A stretch of DNA of 12,466 bases from Actinomycetota bacterium (GCA_013298335.1 JAAFHI010000029.1:1-12466); one strand, 5' to 3'; shown: positions 1 through 6,987, counted from the first letter of the stretch. The notes: generated by a model not told the origin, from the sequence alone. Program-made: numbers and translations.

Positions 1-122
1 TTGCCCGGCGCGACCGTCCGCGAGTCGATGGAATAGCCGACCGGTTCGAGCGACCGAAGTTCGGGACTCAGTTCGGCCAGATTCGTGACGCCCGCGAGTG
101 CCGCGAGTTCTTCAATGCGCAT
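1..122 (-). CDS. murF: MurF N-terminus, UDP-MurNAc-tripeptide:D-Ala-D-Ala ligase (partial, runs off window)
   Basis: Only the first 40 residues are inside the window; the gene continues past base 1. Reading down from the ATG at 122-120, the protein starts MRIEELAALAGV and reaches YSIDSRTVAPG. The S-I-D-S-R-T-V-x-P-G stretch is the typical N-terminal substrate-binding motif of MurF, which adds D-Ala-D-Ala to the UDP-MurNAc-tripeptide in the cytoplasm. The start overlaps the end of murE by 11 bases. An AAAGGGGG purine tract (plus-strand 129-136) lies six bases before the ATG and serves as ribosome binding site. Its position after murE is the usual dcw order. MurE and MurF share this N-terminal fold, but the location right after a complete murE makes MurF the clear choice. 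Confidence 0.88.
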   Translation of the reverse strand, partial: MRIEELAALAGVTNLAELSPELRSLEPVGYSIDSRTVAPG

Positions 123-1623
123 TCGCGGCCCCCTTTCCGGGAAGCCGTTGCAGGACTGCCCGCGCTTCCTCGCGATCATCGAAGTGAATCGTGCCGGTAC
201 TTAAAATCTGGTACGTCTCATGGCCCTTGCCCGCCAGCACGACGACATCCGCCGGTCCGGCCTGCCGCAGGGCGAATTCGATGGCTTCGCGCCGGTCGGC
301 GATGCGGTGATACGGCACGCCGAGGTCGCGCAGACCGACTTCCGCGTCGTCGAGAATCGCTTCCGGCGATTCGCTGCGCGGATTGTCGGAGGTCATCACC
401 ACCAGATCGCTGCCTTCCGCCGCCGCCTTCGCCATCAGCGGACGCTTGGTGCGGTCCTTGTCGCCGCCGCATCCGAAAAGCGTAATCACCCGCCCGCCGC
501 GTTCTTCCGCGAGCGCCCGCGCCGACCCGGTCACGTTCACGACCGCATCGGGCGTGTGGGCGTAATCGACCGCCACGAGAAAACCGAGATCGCCGGTATC
601 GACGAGTTCGAAACGTCCGGGAACGACCGCCGCCGCCACACCCGCCGCGATGTGTTCGGGCGCGATGCCGAGCGCATGCGCCGTCGCCGTCGCCGCCAGA
701 ATGTTGTAGGCGTGGGGTTTCCCGACCAGTCGCGACCGGAGCCCGAGCGGACCATCCGGTGTGTGAACCGTCAGTTTCAGACCCGACGAATGCGTCGCGT
801 AGGCATCGAGCCAGAAGTCGAGCGGACGTTCGGCGCTCTTCGCCAGTCCGTAGCGGACGACCGGCACGCGATCCTTTACGGCTTCATAAATCCGCTCGCC
901 GTAGTCATCGTCGCGATTCAGCACGGCTACGCCGGGAAGCTCGCCGTTGCGTCCGTCGAACAGCCGCAGCTTGGCGTCGAAGTAGTTCTCCATCGTGCCG
1001 TGGTAATCGAGGTGGTCCTGCGTGAGATTCGAGAAAATCGCCGCCGCGAACCGCACATCCGCCACCCGATGCACGTCGAGCGCGACCGATGATGCCTCCA
1101 TCGCCGCCGCCGGGCATCCGGCCACGACCGCGCGCCGCATGAACGCCTGGACTTCCGAGGCTTCCGGCGTGGTCAGGCGGGCGACTTCGGAATCGTCGCC
1201 GATGCGGTATTCGACCGTGCTCAACATGGCCGAATTGCCGTAGGCGGCGCGGAAAATCGCGTCGAGCAGATAGACCGTGGTGGTTTTGCCGTTGGTGCCG
1301 GTAATGCCGACGAGTTTGAGTTCGCGCGTCGGGTGACCGTAGACGGCGTTGGCCGCCTGCGCCATCGCGAACCGGATGTCGTCCACCTGAACCCACGCGG
1401 CGGGAAAGTCGGGCGGGGCCGGACGCTCGGAAAGCACGGCGACCGCGCCGCGTTCAAGGGCCTGCGGAATGTAGGCATGACCGTCGCTTTTCGCGCCCTG
1501 AATCGCCGCGAAAATAAGCCCCGGCGCCGCCGCCTGGGCATTGTGGGTGACGCCGCGCACCTCGACCGCGGGGCCGGAAAACCGCCCGCCGATCGAGGCC
1601 GCAATGTCACGAATGTCGGTCAT
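112..1623 (-). CDS. murE: MurE, UDP-MurNAc-L-Ala-D-Glu:meso-diaminopimelate ligase
   Basis: ATP-dependent cytoplasmic ligase that adds the third stem-peptide residue to UDP-MurNAc-L-Ala-D-Glu. The 503-residue product has the three-domain Mur ligase layout. The ATP P-loop TGTNGKTTT is at about 108-116, the QDHLDYHGT motif at 202-210, and the lysine expected to be carbamylated is K218 in FDAKLRLF. DYAHTPDAV is near 353, and GKGHE near 465. The DNPR motif (about 413-416, within TSDNPRSE) is the family signature for meso-diaminopimelate rather than lysine, so the wall is inferred to be DAP-type. I chose the ATG at 1623-1621 (MTDIRDI). An upstream in-frame ATG at 1692 would add 23 residues that merely translate the repeat-rich spacer. 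No strong ribosome binding site precedes the chosen start. The gene lies 84 bases after the PBP gene and overlaps murF. Confidence 0.95.
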   Translation of the reverse strand: MTDIRDIAASIGGRFSGPAVEVRGVTHNAQAAAPGLIFAAIQGAKSDGHAYIPQALERGAVAVLSERPAPPDFPAAWVQVDDIRFAMAQAANAVYGHPTRELKLVGITGTNGKTTTVYLLDAIFRAAYGNSAMLSTVEYRIGDDSEVARLTTPEASEVQAFMRRAVVAGCPAAAMEASSVALDVHRVADVRFAAAIFSNLTQDHLDYHGTMENYFDAKLRLFDGRNGELPGVAVLNRDDDYGERIYEAVKDRVPVVRYGLAKSAERPLDFWLDAYATHSSGLKLTVHTPDGPLGLRSRLVGKPHAYNILAATATAHALGIAPEHIAAGVAAAVVPGRFELVDTGDLGFLVAVDYAHTPDAVVNVTGSARALAEERGGRVITLFGCGGDKDRTKRPLMAKAAAEGSDLVVMTSDNPRSESPEAILDDAEVGLRDLGVPYHRIADRREAIEFALRQAGPADVVVLAGKGHETYQILSTGTIHFDDREEARAVLQRLPGKGAANAH

Positions 1624-1662
1624 ACCTGGTTCGTAGGTTAAAAGTCGAAAATCCACAGCCGG

Positions 1663-1708
1663 AAACCCAAAACCCTTGATCTGAAAACCCAAAGCAGGTT
1701 CGGGTTTT
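1663..1708. repeat. GGGTTTT-type heptamer words in the ftsI-murE spacer
   Basis: The 84-base spacer 1624-1707 holds several copies of the plus-strand word AAAACCC (1669-1675 and 1684-1690) and an inverted copy GGGTTTT at 1702-1708, which runs into the PBP stop codon. The 15-mer at 1663-1677 (AAACCCAAAACCCTT) recurs exactly at 6079-6093 in the mraZ-rsmH spacer. No terminator or promoter is evident here. Confidence 0.6.
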
Positions 1709-3897
1709 TACTGACTCATCTTCACCTGACAGACCGAACCCGGACCGACCGGCGTTCCGGGCGCGAGCGATTGCGTCGCCACCACCCCGAACCCCGTGGC
1801 ATCCAGCCGGATGCCGAGTTCCGCGCACTTCTGAAGCGCGCTGCGCAACCCCTGCCCCCGCAAATCGGGCATGCGCGGACTGTCCGCGCCACTCACCACC
1901 GTCGTCACCGATGCCGTCGAAACCGGCGTCGGCGCGGGCGCCGCGGGTGACGCCATCGCGGTGGAGGCCCCCGATTCGGCGAGTCTCCGCTCCGCCGCGA
2001 CCGCTTCCGAGGACGGCCCGTCAAACGGGTCGGCCTCTTCCGGAATCGTCGTGCGCGCCACCTGCGCGTCATTCGCCAGCGCGGGCGCGTCCGGGGCGAT
2101 TCCGAGCATCGGCAGGATCGTCTCGACCACCTCCCGGAACACCGGCGCGGCGGCCTGCCCGCCGTGATGGCGTCCGAACGGCGGCTCGTCCATCACGACC
2201 ACCACCGCGATTTCGGGCGTCCGGGCCACCGGGGCGAATCCCGCGAAGGTGGCCGAATAGCGCGATTCCGAATAGCGCCCGGTCTTGCGGTCAACCTTCT
2301 TGGACGTCCCGGTCTTGCCCGCCGTCGTGAAGCCGTTCACCCGGGCTTCCTTCCCGGTCCCCTTGTCAACCACGCTCCGCAACATCCGGCGCATTTCCTG
2401 GGCGGTCTGCACGCTCAGAATCCGGCGTTTTTCACCCGTCACGTCGAGCAGCACGTCGCCGGTCGACGAGATGATGCGGCGCGCGATGCGCGGCTGGATG
2501 TAGACGCCGTCGTTGGCCACCGCCGCCGTCGCCGCGCACAACTGAAGCGGCGTCACATTGACGCTGTACCCCATCGGCAGCGCCCCGAGCAGCGCGTCGC
2601 TCCACTGGCCGACGCCCCCGGCGGATTCGCCCGGCAGTCCCGAACCGGTCGTCCGCCCGAACCCGAAACGATCCACGTACTTCAACATCCGTTCGCGGCC
2701 CAGTTGCCGCCCGAGTTTGATGGCCGCCACGTTGCTCGACACCGAAAGCGCTTCCTCGGCGGTCATCGTCCCGTAACGCCCGCCGTCGAGTACCGTGTGG
2801 CCGTTGACCGTAATCGAACCGCCCTGGCAATCCACCCGCTGCGACGGCGTAATCAGCTTCTCTTCCAGCGCCGCCGAATAGGTGATGATCTTGAACGCCG
2901 AGCCCGGCTCGTAGTGATCCATCGCCCCTTTCGCGCGGTAGCGGTCGAGCATTTCCTTCTCGTCCCCGATCGGCGCGTTCACCGCGTCGCCCGCCGACGA
3001 GGCCATCGCCAGAATCTCGCCGGTGGACGGCTGAATCACCACCACCGTTCCGCCCTTCGCTCCGGACGACTTCACCGCCTGCGCCAGAATCCGTTCCACC
3101 TGGTACTGGATGCGCATGTCCACCGTCAGAATCAGGCTCTGGCCGACTTCCGGCGCCTGCTCGACCGTGTTGAACGGCGTCCGGCGCGCGTCCAGTTCGA
3201 CCATCACCCGACCGGGCCGCCCGATGAGGTGCTTCTCGAACGAGCGCTCGACGCCTGCCTGTCCCTGCTCTTCCGAGTTCACGAACCCGACGAGCTGCGC
3301 CCCGAGCAGATTCTGCGGATACTGCCGCTTCATCTCGTTCACGAACTGCAACCACGTCGCCTTCCGCTTCGGGTCCTTCGCTTCGAGCGTCTTCGCGAAC
3401 GCCTGCACCGCCGCCGCCTCGTCGGGTTCAATCTTGCGCTTGAGCGCGACGAACGCCTTCGTCGATTTCAACCGCTGGAGAACCACGTCCTTCTCCATGT
3501 GGAGCGCCTTCGCGAGCGGTTCGGCGTACTGATCGGGCGCGTCAATCGTCTTCGGCGAAACGTAGACCGACTGCACCTCGATGCTCGACGCCAGTTCATT
3601 GCCGTTCCGGTCCACGATCCGTCCGCGACGCGGCGTCGTCTCGATGATCCGCTGCTGCTGCTTGTCGGCGAACTCGCGCAGCGCCTCGGCCTGATACACC
3701 TGCAACTGCACGAGCCGGCCCGCGACCAGCACCGCCCACACTGCAATCACGCCGCCGACGAAATACAGCCGCCAGTCGATGGCCGCGAGCCGCGCCTTGA
3801 GCTTCGGCGTGGCTTTCGGCGTCATCTTGCGCGTCGCCTTGGCCGCGACCGTGTTCCGAATCGGCATTCCCACCCGAGCGGCATTGCGCGTCGTCAT
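1708..3897 (-). CDS. ftsI: FtsI-type class B penicillin-binding protein with C-terminal PASTA domain
   Basis: Septal D,D-transpeptidase (class B PBP, 729 residues) that cross-links peptidoglycan in the periplasm. A basic cytoplasmic N-terminus of about 40 residues is followed by one membrane anchor (about 41-62). Next comes the PBP dimer/pedestal region (RRGRIVDRNG near 90-99) and then the transpeptidase domain. The catalytic motifs are all present: S333-A-F-K336, S387-S-N389 and K528-T-G530. A Pro/Ala/Thr-rich linker (about 600-675) leads to a single PASTA domain (about 676-729, beginning MPDLRGQGLRSAL). PASTA domains are best known on PBP2x and SpoVD of Gram-positives. Position after ftsL and before murE supports the division role (FtsI/PBP3) rather than elongation. 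The start ATG at 3897-3895 overlaps the ftsL stop as ATGA, and GGAGGTG (plus-strand 3903-3909) sits five bases upstream. Confidence 0.93.
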   Translation of the reverse strand: MTTRNAARVGMPIRNTVAAKATRKMTPKATPKLKARLAAIDWRLYFVGGVIAVWAVLVAGRLVQLQVYQAEALREFADKQQQRIIETTPRRGRIVDRNGNELASSIEVQSVYVSPKTIDAPDQYAEPLAKALHMEKDVVLQRLKSTKAFVALKRKIEPDEAAAVQAFAKTLEAKDPKRKATWLQFVNEMKRQYPQNLLGAQLVGFVNSEEQGQAGVERSFEKHLIGRPGRVMVELDARRTPFNTVEQAPEVGQSLILTVDMRIQYQVERILAQAVKSSGAKGGTVVVIQPSTGEILAMASSAGDAVNAPIGDEKEMLDRYRAKGAMDHYEPGSAFKIITYSAALEEKLITPSQRVDCQGGSITVNGHTVLDGGRYGTMTAEEALSVSSNVAAIKLGRQLGRERMLKYVDRFGFGRTTGSGLPGESAGGVGQWSDALLGALPMGYSVNVTPLQLCAATAAVANDGVYIQPRIARRIISSTGDVLLDVTGEKRRILSVQTAQEMRRMLRSVVDKGTGKEARVNGFTTAGKTGTSKKVDRKTGRYSESRYSATFAGFAPVARTPEIAVVVVMDEPPFGRHHGGQAAAPVFREVVETILPMLGIAPDAPALANDAQVARTTIPEEADPFDGPSSEAVAAERRLAESGASTAMASPAAPAPTPVSTASVTTVVSGADSPRMPDLRGQGLRSALQKCAELGIRLDATGFGVVATQSLAPGTPVGPGSVCQVKMSQ

Positions 3898-4232
3898 TTC
3901 TTCACCTCCGCGCCCACCGTCTGCTGGATGGTCGGCTGGGTCAGCCCCTGCCGCCGGGCGGCTTCATCGAGGGCGACCGGGGCCAGCTTCTTCTGCTTCT
4001 CGGTCTCCAGGCGACGCTTGTCGGCGTCGAGTTTCTGTAACTCCTGCTTGAGCCGCTCCGATTCGTATTGCAGCCGCATCGCCTCGACGTGCTGCCACGA
4101 CACGAAAACGAATCCAAGCGCCAGCGTGGCTCCGACCACCATCGTGGCCAGCCAGCTTTTCAGCTTGGACAGATCCAGCGGACGCCGGTAACTCCGGTTC
4201 CGAACGGGCGTGGAATAGCGATGACGATACAT
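3894..4232 (-). CDS. ftsL: FtsL-like bitopic cell-division protein
   Basis: A 112-residue protein with the FtsL architecture: a short basic cytoplasmic tail (residues 1-26, many Arg), one hydrophobic segment (about 28-46), then a charged heptad-rich helix (about 50-85, rich in E/K/L/Q) expected to form a coiled coil in the periplasm. FtsL normally pairs with FtsB and recruits or activates FtsW-FtsI. FtsL sequences diverge widely, so the call rests on size, topology and position between rsmH and ftsI rather than on conserved residues. Its stop overlaps the start of the PBP gene (ATGA), so the two are probably translationally coupled. A 106-base spacer separates it from the preceding gene. That spacer contains a lone TTGACA (plus-strand 4300-4305) without a convincing -10 element. 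Confidence 0.8.
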   Translation of the reverse strand: MYRHRYSTPVRNRSYRRPLDLSKLKSWLATMVVGATLALGFVFVSWQHVEAMRLQYESERLKQELQKLDADKRRLETEKQKKLAPVALDEAARRQGLTQPTIQQTVGAEVKK

Positions 4233-4338
4233 GTCGGCTGTAACTTCCTGACGTACAACATTACCCCCTCGCTCGTTCCGGTCGTCCCCCGTCCGGCTCT
4301 GTCAAAGAACCGAATGACAACCTCGCTGCCTTGAATAT

Positions 4339-4968
4339 TCAGCGCGTCCGCACCGGGCGACGCAGAATGCAGACCACTTCATTTCCGGCGAAGGCCGTTT
4401 CCGCGACCGTCACCCCGACGAACTCATAGCCCTGGGCCCCGGCGTCCGAAAGTTCCTTCTGCATCGTGCCGGTCTTCTTCGTCGCGAGCAGTTTGTATTC
4501 CCAGACATCCACCTTCGCATCCGGGTCGCGCTCGAGAATGACCACCACTTCCTGTCCGCCGAACGTCGTCTTGAAAACCGTCTGTCCCTTGAACTCGAAG
4601 CCTTCATTCCCGGCCTCGGTCAGTTCCTTCTGCATCGTGCCGGTCTTGTTGGTCGCCAGCAGCCGATAGCGAAAGGGCGCCGACTGGGTTGACCGACTGT
4701 CCTTCACCATGATCGCGACGGTTTCGGAACCGCCGAACGACGTCTGCCCGCCCATCACGCCGCCGAACCGAAACCCCTTCGCGGCGGCTTCATTCATTTC
4801 CTTCTGCATAGTGGAGGTCTTGTTGGTCGCCAGCAGTTGATACTCAACCTTCGTATCCGCCGCTTTGGCGGCTGCAACCGGCGGGTTGTCCGCCGAAACC
4901 GTCCACGTACTTCCGAGCAATCCAATCGTCACCAATAAAAAAGCGTTTCGCGTTAATCCAAACTTCAT
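4339..4968 (-). CDS. Secreted protein of unknown function with three DUF4177-like repeats, inside the dcw cluster
   Basis: I do not recognise a named family member. The 209-residue product starts with a clear signal peptide (MKFGLTRNAF, then a hydrophobic core, probable cleavage after A26 in TVSA-DN). The mature part is three tandem repeats of about 50 residues at 41-90, 99-147 and 156-204, joined by short linkers. Each carries Y-x-LLAT-x-KT-x-TMQKE, then a small-residue helix ending in G-[FY]-x-F, then F-[GA]-G-x-E-x-V-x-I. The pattern of a starting Y-x-L strand, a helix and a G-[FY]-x-F turn resembles DUF4177-type small alpha/beta domains; that link is inference. The ATG at 4968-4966 overlaps the rsmH stop (ATGA), so it is translated with the operon. 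It has no catalytic motif, and only one cysteine is seen in the mature part. A periplasmic or surface binding role is possible but unproven. Confidence 0.82.
   Translation of the reverse strand: MKFGLTRNAFLLVTIGLLGSTWTVSADNPPVAAAKAADTKVEYQLLATNKTSTMQKEMNEAAAKGFRFGGVMGGQTSFGGSETVAIMVKDSRSTQSAPFRYRLLATNKTGTMQKELTEAGNEGFEFKGQTVFKTTFGGQEVVVILERDPDAKVDVWEYKLLATKKTGTMQKELSDAGAQGYEFVGVTVAETAFAGNEVVCILRRPVRTR
4453..4845 (-). repeat. Three in-frame DNA repeats coding the LLAT..KT.TMQKE motif
   Basis: The most conserved part of each protein repeat is also conserved as DNA, at plus-strand 4453-4500, 4624-4671 and 4798-4845. Spacings are 171 and 174 bases (57 and 58 codons). The core TTCCTTCTGCAT is identical in all three. 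This fits internal duplication of an ancestral single-domain gene, with the most recent exchange or strongest selection in this helix-forming segment. Confidence 0.75.
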
Positions 4969-5996
4969 TTCTTGCCGTACTCCCTGTTGTTTCCCGATTC
5001 AGCCCGTCCGACGACCGGACCGATTTTTTCGCACACCCGCATTTTGGCGCTCCGGGCCCGCGGGTTCGCCGCCTGCTCCGCTTCGGATGCCGTCACCGGC
5101 TTGCGCGAGATCAACGTCACGCGTGGCTCGGGACGCTTTCCGAGATTCCAGTCCATCTGCGACCTCGGCGTGTCGTCTTCCGGGGCCATCCCTGCTTCGC
5201 GCCGCATCGCATGCTTGATGAGCCGGTCTTCGAGCGAATGAAACGAGATGATCGCCAGCCGTCCGCCCGGCGCGAGCCGTTCGACGCAGGCGGCCACGAA
5301 ACCGTCGAGTTCGTCGAGTTCGCGATTGACCGCGATGCGGATGGCCTGAAAGGTCCGCGTCGCCGGATCGATGCGCTGCTTGCCGTGAACCGGAACGCAC
5401 TTCCGAACGATTTCAGCCAGTTGCGCCGTCGTTTCGATGGGAGCGACGCGCCGGGCCTCGACAATCCGTTTGGCGATGCGCCGCGAGAGGCGCTCCTCGC
5501 CGAACTCGAAAATCACGTCGGCCAGTTCGCGTTCCGGCAGCCCGTTGACGAGCTTCGCCGCCGTGGTCATCTGCGTCCGGTCCATGCGCATGTCGAGCGC
5601 GCCCGACCGCTGAAAGCTGAATCCGCGCTCGGCATCGTCGAGTTGCCACGACGACACGCCGAGATCGGCCAGAATGCCCGCGACCGACGGCAGTTTCAGT
5701 TCATCGAGGACGTCCGGCAGTTCCCGGTAGTCCCGATGGACGAACGTCACGCGCCCCGCGAAGGGAGCGAGCCGCCGCTCGGCGAACCCGAGCGCCTCGC
5801 GGTCCCGGTCAATCGCCACGACGCGAACCGCGTCATTCGCCCGAAGCAGCGCCTCGGTGTGCCCGCCGAGGCCGGTCGTGCAGTCCACGAACCACCCGCC
5901 CCGTTCCGGCGCGAGCGCTTCGAGCACTTCGTCGGGCAGCACCGACAGGTGCCGCGGGAAGGGCGTTTCCGAAGGGTTTTCAAAGACCGCGGACAT
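4965..5996 (-). CDS. rsmH: RsmH (MraW), 16S rRNA m4C1402 methyltransferase
   Basis: SAM-dependent methyltransferase that N4-methylates C1402 of 16S rRNA in the decoding centre. The 343-residue product carries the family motifs in order: HLSVLPDEVLEAL (16-28), the SAM-binding DCTTGLGGHTEALL (about 38-51), GILADLGVSSWQLDD followed by RGFSFQ and LDMRMD (about 107-138), ATRTFQAIRIAVNREL (about 212-227), and the C-terminal GGRLAIISFHSLEDRLIK and NPRARSAKMRV. Length is slightly above the usual 310-320 because of a non-conserved tail. The start ATG at 5996-5994 has no visible ribosome binding site. Six bases upstream begins the inner arm of a large heptamer inverted repeat. The stop overlaps the next gene as ATGA. 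Confidence 0.96.
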   Translation of the reverse strand: MSAVFENPSETPFPRHLSVLPDEVLEALAPERGGWFVDCTTGLGGHTEALLRANDAVRVVAIDRDREALGFAERRLAPFAGRVTFVHRDYRELPDVLDELKLPSVAGILADLGVSSWQLDDAERGFSFQRSGALDMRMDRTQMTTAAKLVNGLPERELADVIFEFGEERLSRRIAKRIVEARRVAPIETTAQLAEIVRKCVPVHGKQRIDPATRTFQAIRIAVNRELDELDGFVAACVERLAPGGRLAIISFHSLEDRLIKHAMRREAGMAPEDDTPRSQMDWNLGKRPEPRVTLISRKPVTASEAEQAANPRARSAKMRVCEKIGPVVGRAESGNNREYGKK

Positions 5997-6002
5997 AAGC
6001 AG

Positions 6003-6125
6003 AAGGATGAGGGATGAAGGATGAGGGATGAATTTCGGTTTGGGGGAACGAGCGCCGGGTCCGGGGATTGATTTTCAAAAACCCAAAACCCTTTTTTCAT
6101 CCCTCATCCCTCATCCCTCATCCTT
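6003..6125. repeat. 28-bp inverted repeat built of heptamers (mraZ-rsmH spacer hairpin)
   Basis: The left arm 6003-6030 is four 7-mers, AAGGATG and AGGGATG alternating. The right arm 6098-6125 is CATCCCT three times then CATCCTT. The arms are complementary at 27 of 28 positions, with a 67-base loop between. In RNA of the operon sense (minus strand) the one difference becomes a G-U wobble, so the mRNA stem is fully paired; in plus-strand RNA it would be an A-C mismatch. The stem ends six bases before the rsmH start codon. The loop also holds the AAACCCAAAACCCTT word seen in the ftsI-murE spacer. No U-run follows the stem, so it is not a standard terminator. Confidence 0.85.
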
Positions 6126-6130
6126 GAATT

Positions 6131-6571
6131 TCAGATTCCTAGCCGGGCGAGCGCCGCCGCGTCGTCGTCGGTGAATGGATCGGCCATCAGCCGCGCCTCG
6201 AACCGGTCGAGGCTCCACACTTCCAGGTACGTCAGCGCGCCGAGAATCGCCACGTCGCCGATCAGTTCGGCCCGGGCGCGCAACTGGTACGGCACCAGCA
6301 CCCGTCCCTGCCCGTCGGCTTCCGACGTCTGACCGAAATAACTCGTCCGCTCCAGAAACTTCCGGCGCGTCGGATCAAGCGACGGGAGCGCCAACAGCCG
6401 GTTTTCAATCGCGATCCACTCCTTCATCGGATAGATGCGCGCGCAGTCGCCGGTCAGACTCGTGATGAAAACTTCCCGACCGAACTCCTCTTCAAGCGTG
6501 CGCGAAAACCCGACCGGGATCTTGAGGCGTCCCTTTTCGTCGATTCGGGCTGTGTGGTTTCCGCGAAACAT
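6131..6571 (-). CDS. mraZ: MraZ, transcriptional regulator of the dcw cluster
   Basis: DNA-binding protein of the AbrB-like MraZ family, usually a ring-shaped multimer that represses its own operon. The 146-residue product fits the family length. Two SpoVT-AbrB-type halves are visible. The first begins MFRGNHTARIDEKGRLKIP (1-19) and contains the DEKGRLKIP signature. The second centres on EADGQGRVLVPYQLR (about 87-101), matching the D-x-x-G-R-[IV]-x-[IL]-P pattern. I chose the ATG at 6571-6569 because MFRGNH is the usual family start and GAGGTG (plus-strand 6581-6586) lies nine bases upstream. Longer in-frame starts at 6592 and 6727 would read through the operator and promoter. It is the first gene of the operon. 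The MraZ boxes about 70-110 bases upstream indicate autoregulation. Confidence 0.96.
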   Translation of the reverse strand: MFRGNHTARIDEKGRLKIPVGFSRTLEEEFGREVFITSLTGDCARIYPMKEWIAIENRLLALPSLDPTRRKFLERTSYFGQTSEADGQGRVLVPYQLRARAELIGDVAILGALTYLEVWSLDRFEARLMADPFTDDDAAALARLGI

Positions 6572-6580
6572 GTCGCCGCG

Positions 6581-6586
6581 CACCTC
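6581..6586 (-). promoter_or_regulatory. Ribosome binding site of mraZ (GAGGTG)
   Basis: GAGGTG on the minus strand, nine bases before the ATG at 6571. It decides between the MFRGNH start and the in-frame ATG at 6592, whose own upstream sequence lacks such a site. Confidence 0.6.
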
Positions 6587-6640
6587 ACTCATGGACGCCC
6601 GGATGAAATCGGCAATTCCTTGCTCGTCGGGCGCGGAAAA

Positions 6641-6680
6641 AGTTCCCCAATATTCCACAATTTTCCCGATTTTTCCACCC
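6641..6680 (-). promoter_or_regulatory. MraZ operator: four direct repeats at exact 10-bp spacing
   Basis: On the minus strand, hexamers GTGGAA, CGGGAA, GTGGAA and GGGGAA follow each other every 10 bases (plus-strand TTCC cores at 6673, 6663, 6653 and 6643). MraZ of E. coli is known to bind direct TGGGN-type repeats with five-base gaps, which is also a 10-base period. The array begins just downstream of the predicted -10 element, at about the transcription start, so bound MraZ would block initiation or escape. A further CGGGAA (plus-strand 6701-6706) lies between the -35 and -10, offset by 28 rather than 30 bases. Confidence 0.8.
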
Positions 6681-6686
6681 TGCTCG

Positions 6687-6715
6687 ATGCTAGATGCCGA
6701 TTCCCGACCTGTCAA
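6687..6715 (-). promoter_or_regulatory. Sigma70-type promoter of the dcw operon (Pmra)
   Basis: On the minus strand a perfect -35 TTGACA (plus-strand 6710-6715) is followed by a 17-base spacer and a -10 TAGCAT (plus-strand 6687-6692, four of six consensus bases). The predicted start is near 6680, giving a leader of about 110 bases before mraZ. AT-rich sequence lies further upstream around 6735-6775. No other equally good promoter was seen in the dcw genes, so this probably drives mraZ through murF and beyond. Confidence 0.75.
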
Positions 6716-6987
6716 GCATCGCAGCAAGAAAAATCAGGCCGTCGGAAAGAAGAATAAACGTTTTTTTGTCTTGAACTTAGCGAATTTTCTACAGATTTCG
6801 GTTGAAGGCATCACCAGCAGGCCGGGAAGCCTTTTTGTCAGGCCGGAAAAACCATTCCGGTGACAGGAAAGACAGCAAAAACGGAAAAACGAAATCCGAA
6901 CCGCTCGGGAAACTCGGGAGCGAAAACGGCTATCTCCCAAATTTCCCAATAGGTTCGGAAAAATTTCCCTCTCCGGAACTGATTCGG
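6716..6987. other. Gene-free spacer between the S8 protease and the dcw promoter, with a hairpin
   Basis: No convincing gene is seen in these 272 bases. The main structure is a hairpin at 6836-6865: outer arms TGTCA/TGACA and inner arms CCGGAA/TTCCGG with a two-base bulge and a six-base loop. It could end or protect the protease mRNA, but no T-run follows on the minus strand, so a rho-independent terminator is not supported. A shorter AGGC/GCCT stem followed by five Ts (about 6820-6835, plus strand) faces no gene. Confidence 0.4.

Noticed and set aside
1624..1692. Upstream ATG at 1692 as the start of murE
   Set aside because: The extra 23 residues translate the repeat-rich spacer and lie before the normal MurE N-terminus.
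2164..4191. Long open frame on the plus strand opposite the PBP and ftsL genes
   Set aside because: It is antisense to two recognised genes, is full of Arg, His and Pro as expected from GC-rich antisense frames, and has no recognisable motif. The same applies to plus-strand frames at 220-1092, 5211-6017, 6802-8733, 9217-10188 and 10407-11750.
4300..4305. Internal dcw promoter before ftsL (TTGACA on the minus strand)
   Set aside because: No acceptable -10 element is found 16-18 bases downstream; the next TAATGT is about 36 bases away.
6572..6727. Longer mraZ starting at 6727 or 6592
   Set aside because: The 6727 start lies upstream of the -35 element and the extension would translate the promoter and operator; MFRGNH with a ribosome binding site is the family start.
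6820..6865. Terminator of the S8 protease
   Set aside because: The hairpin is real but no T-run follows it on the minus strand; the T-run present is on the opposite strand side.
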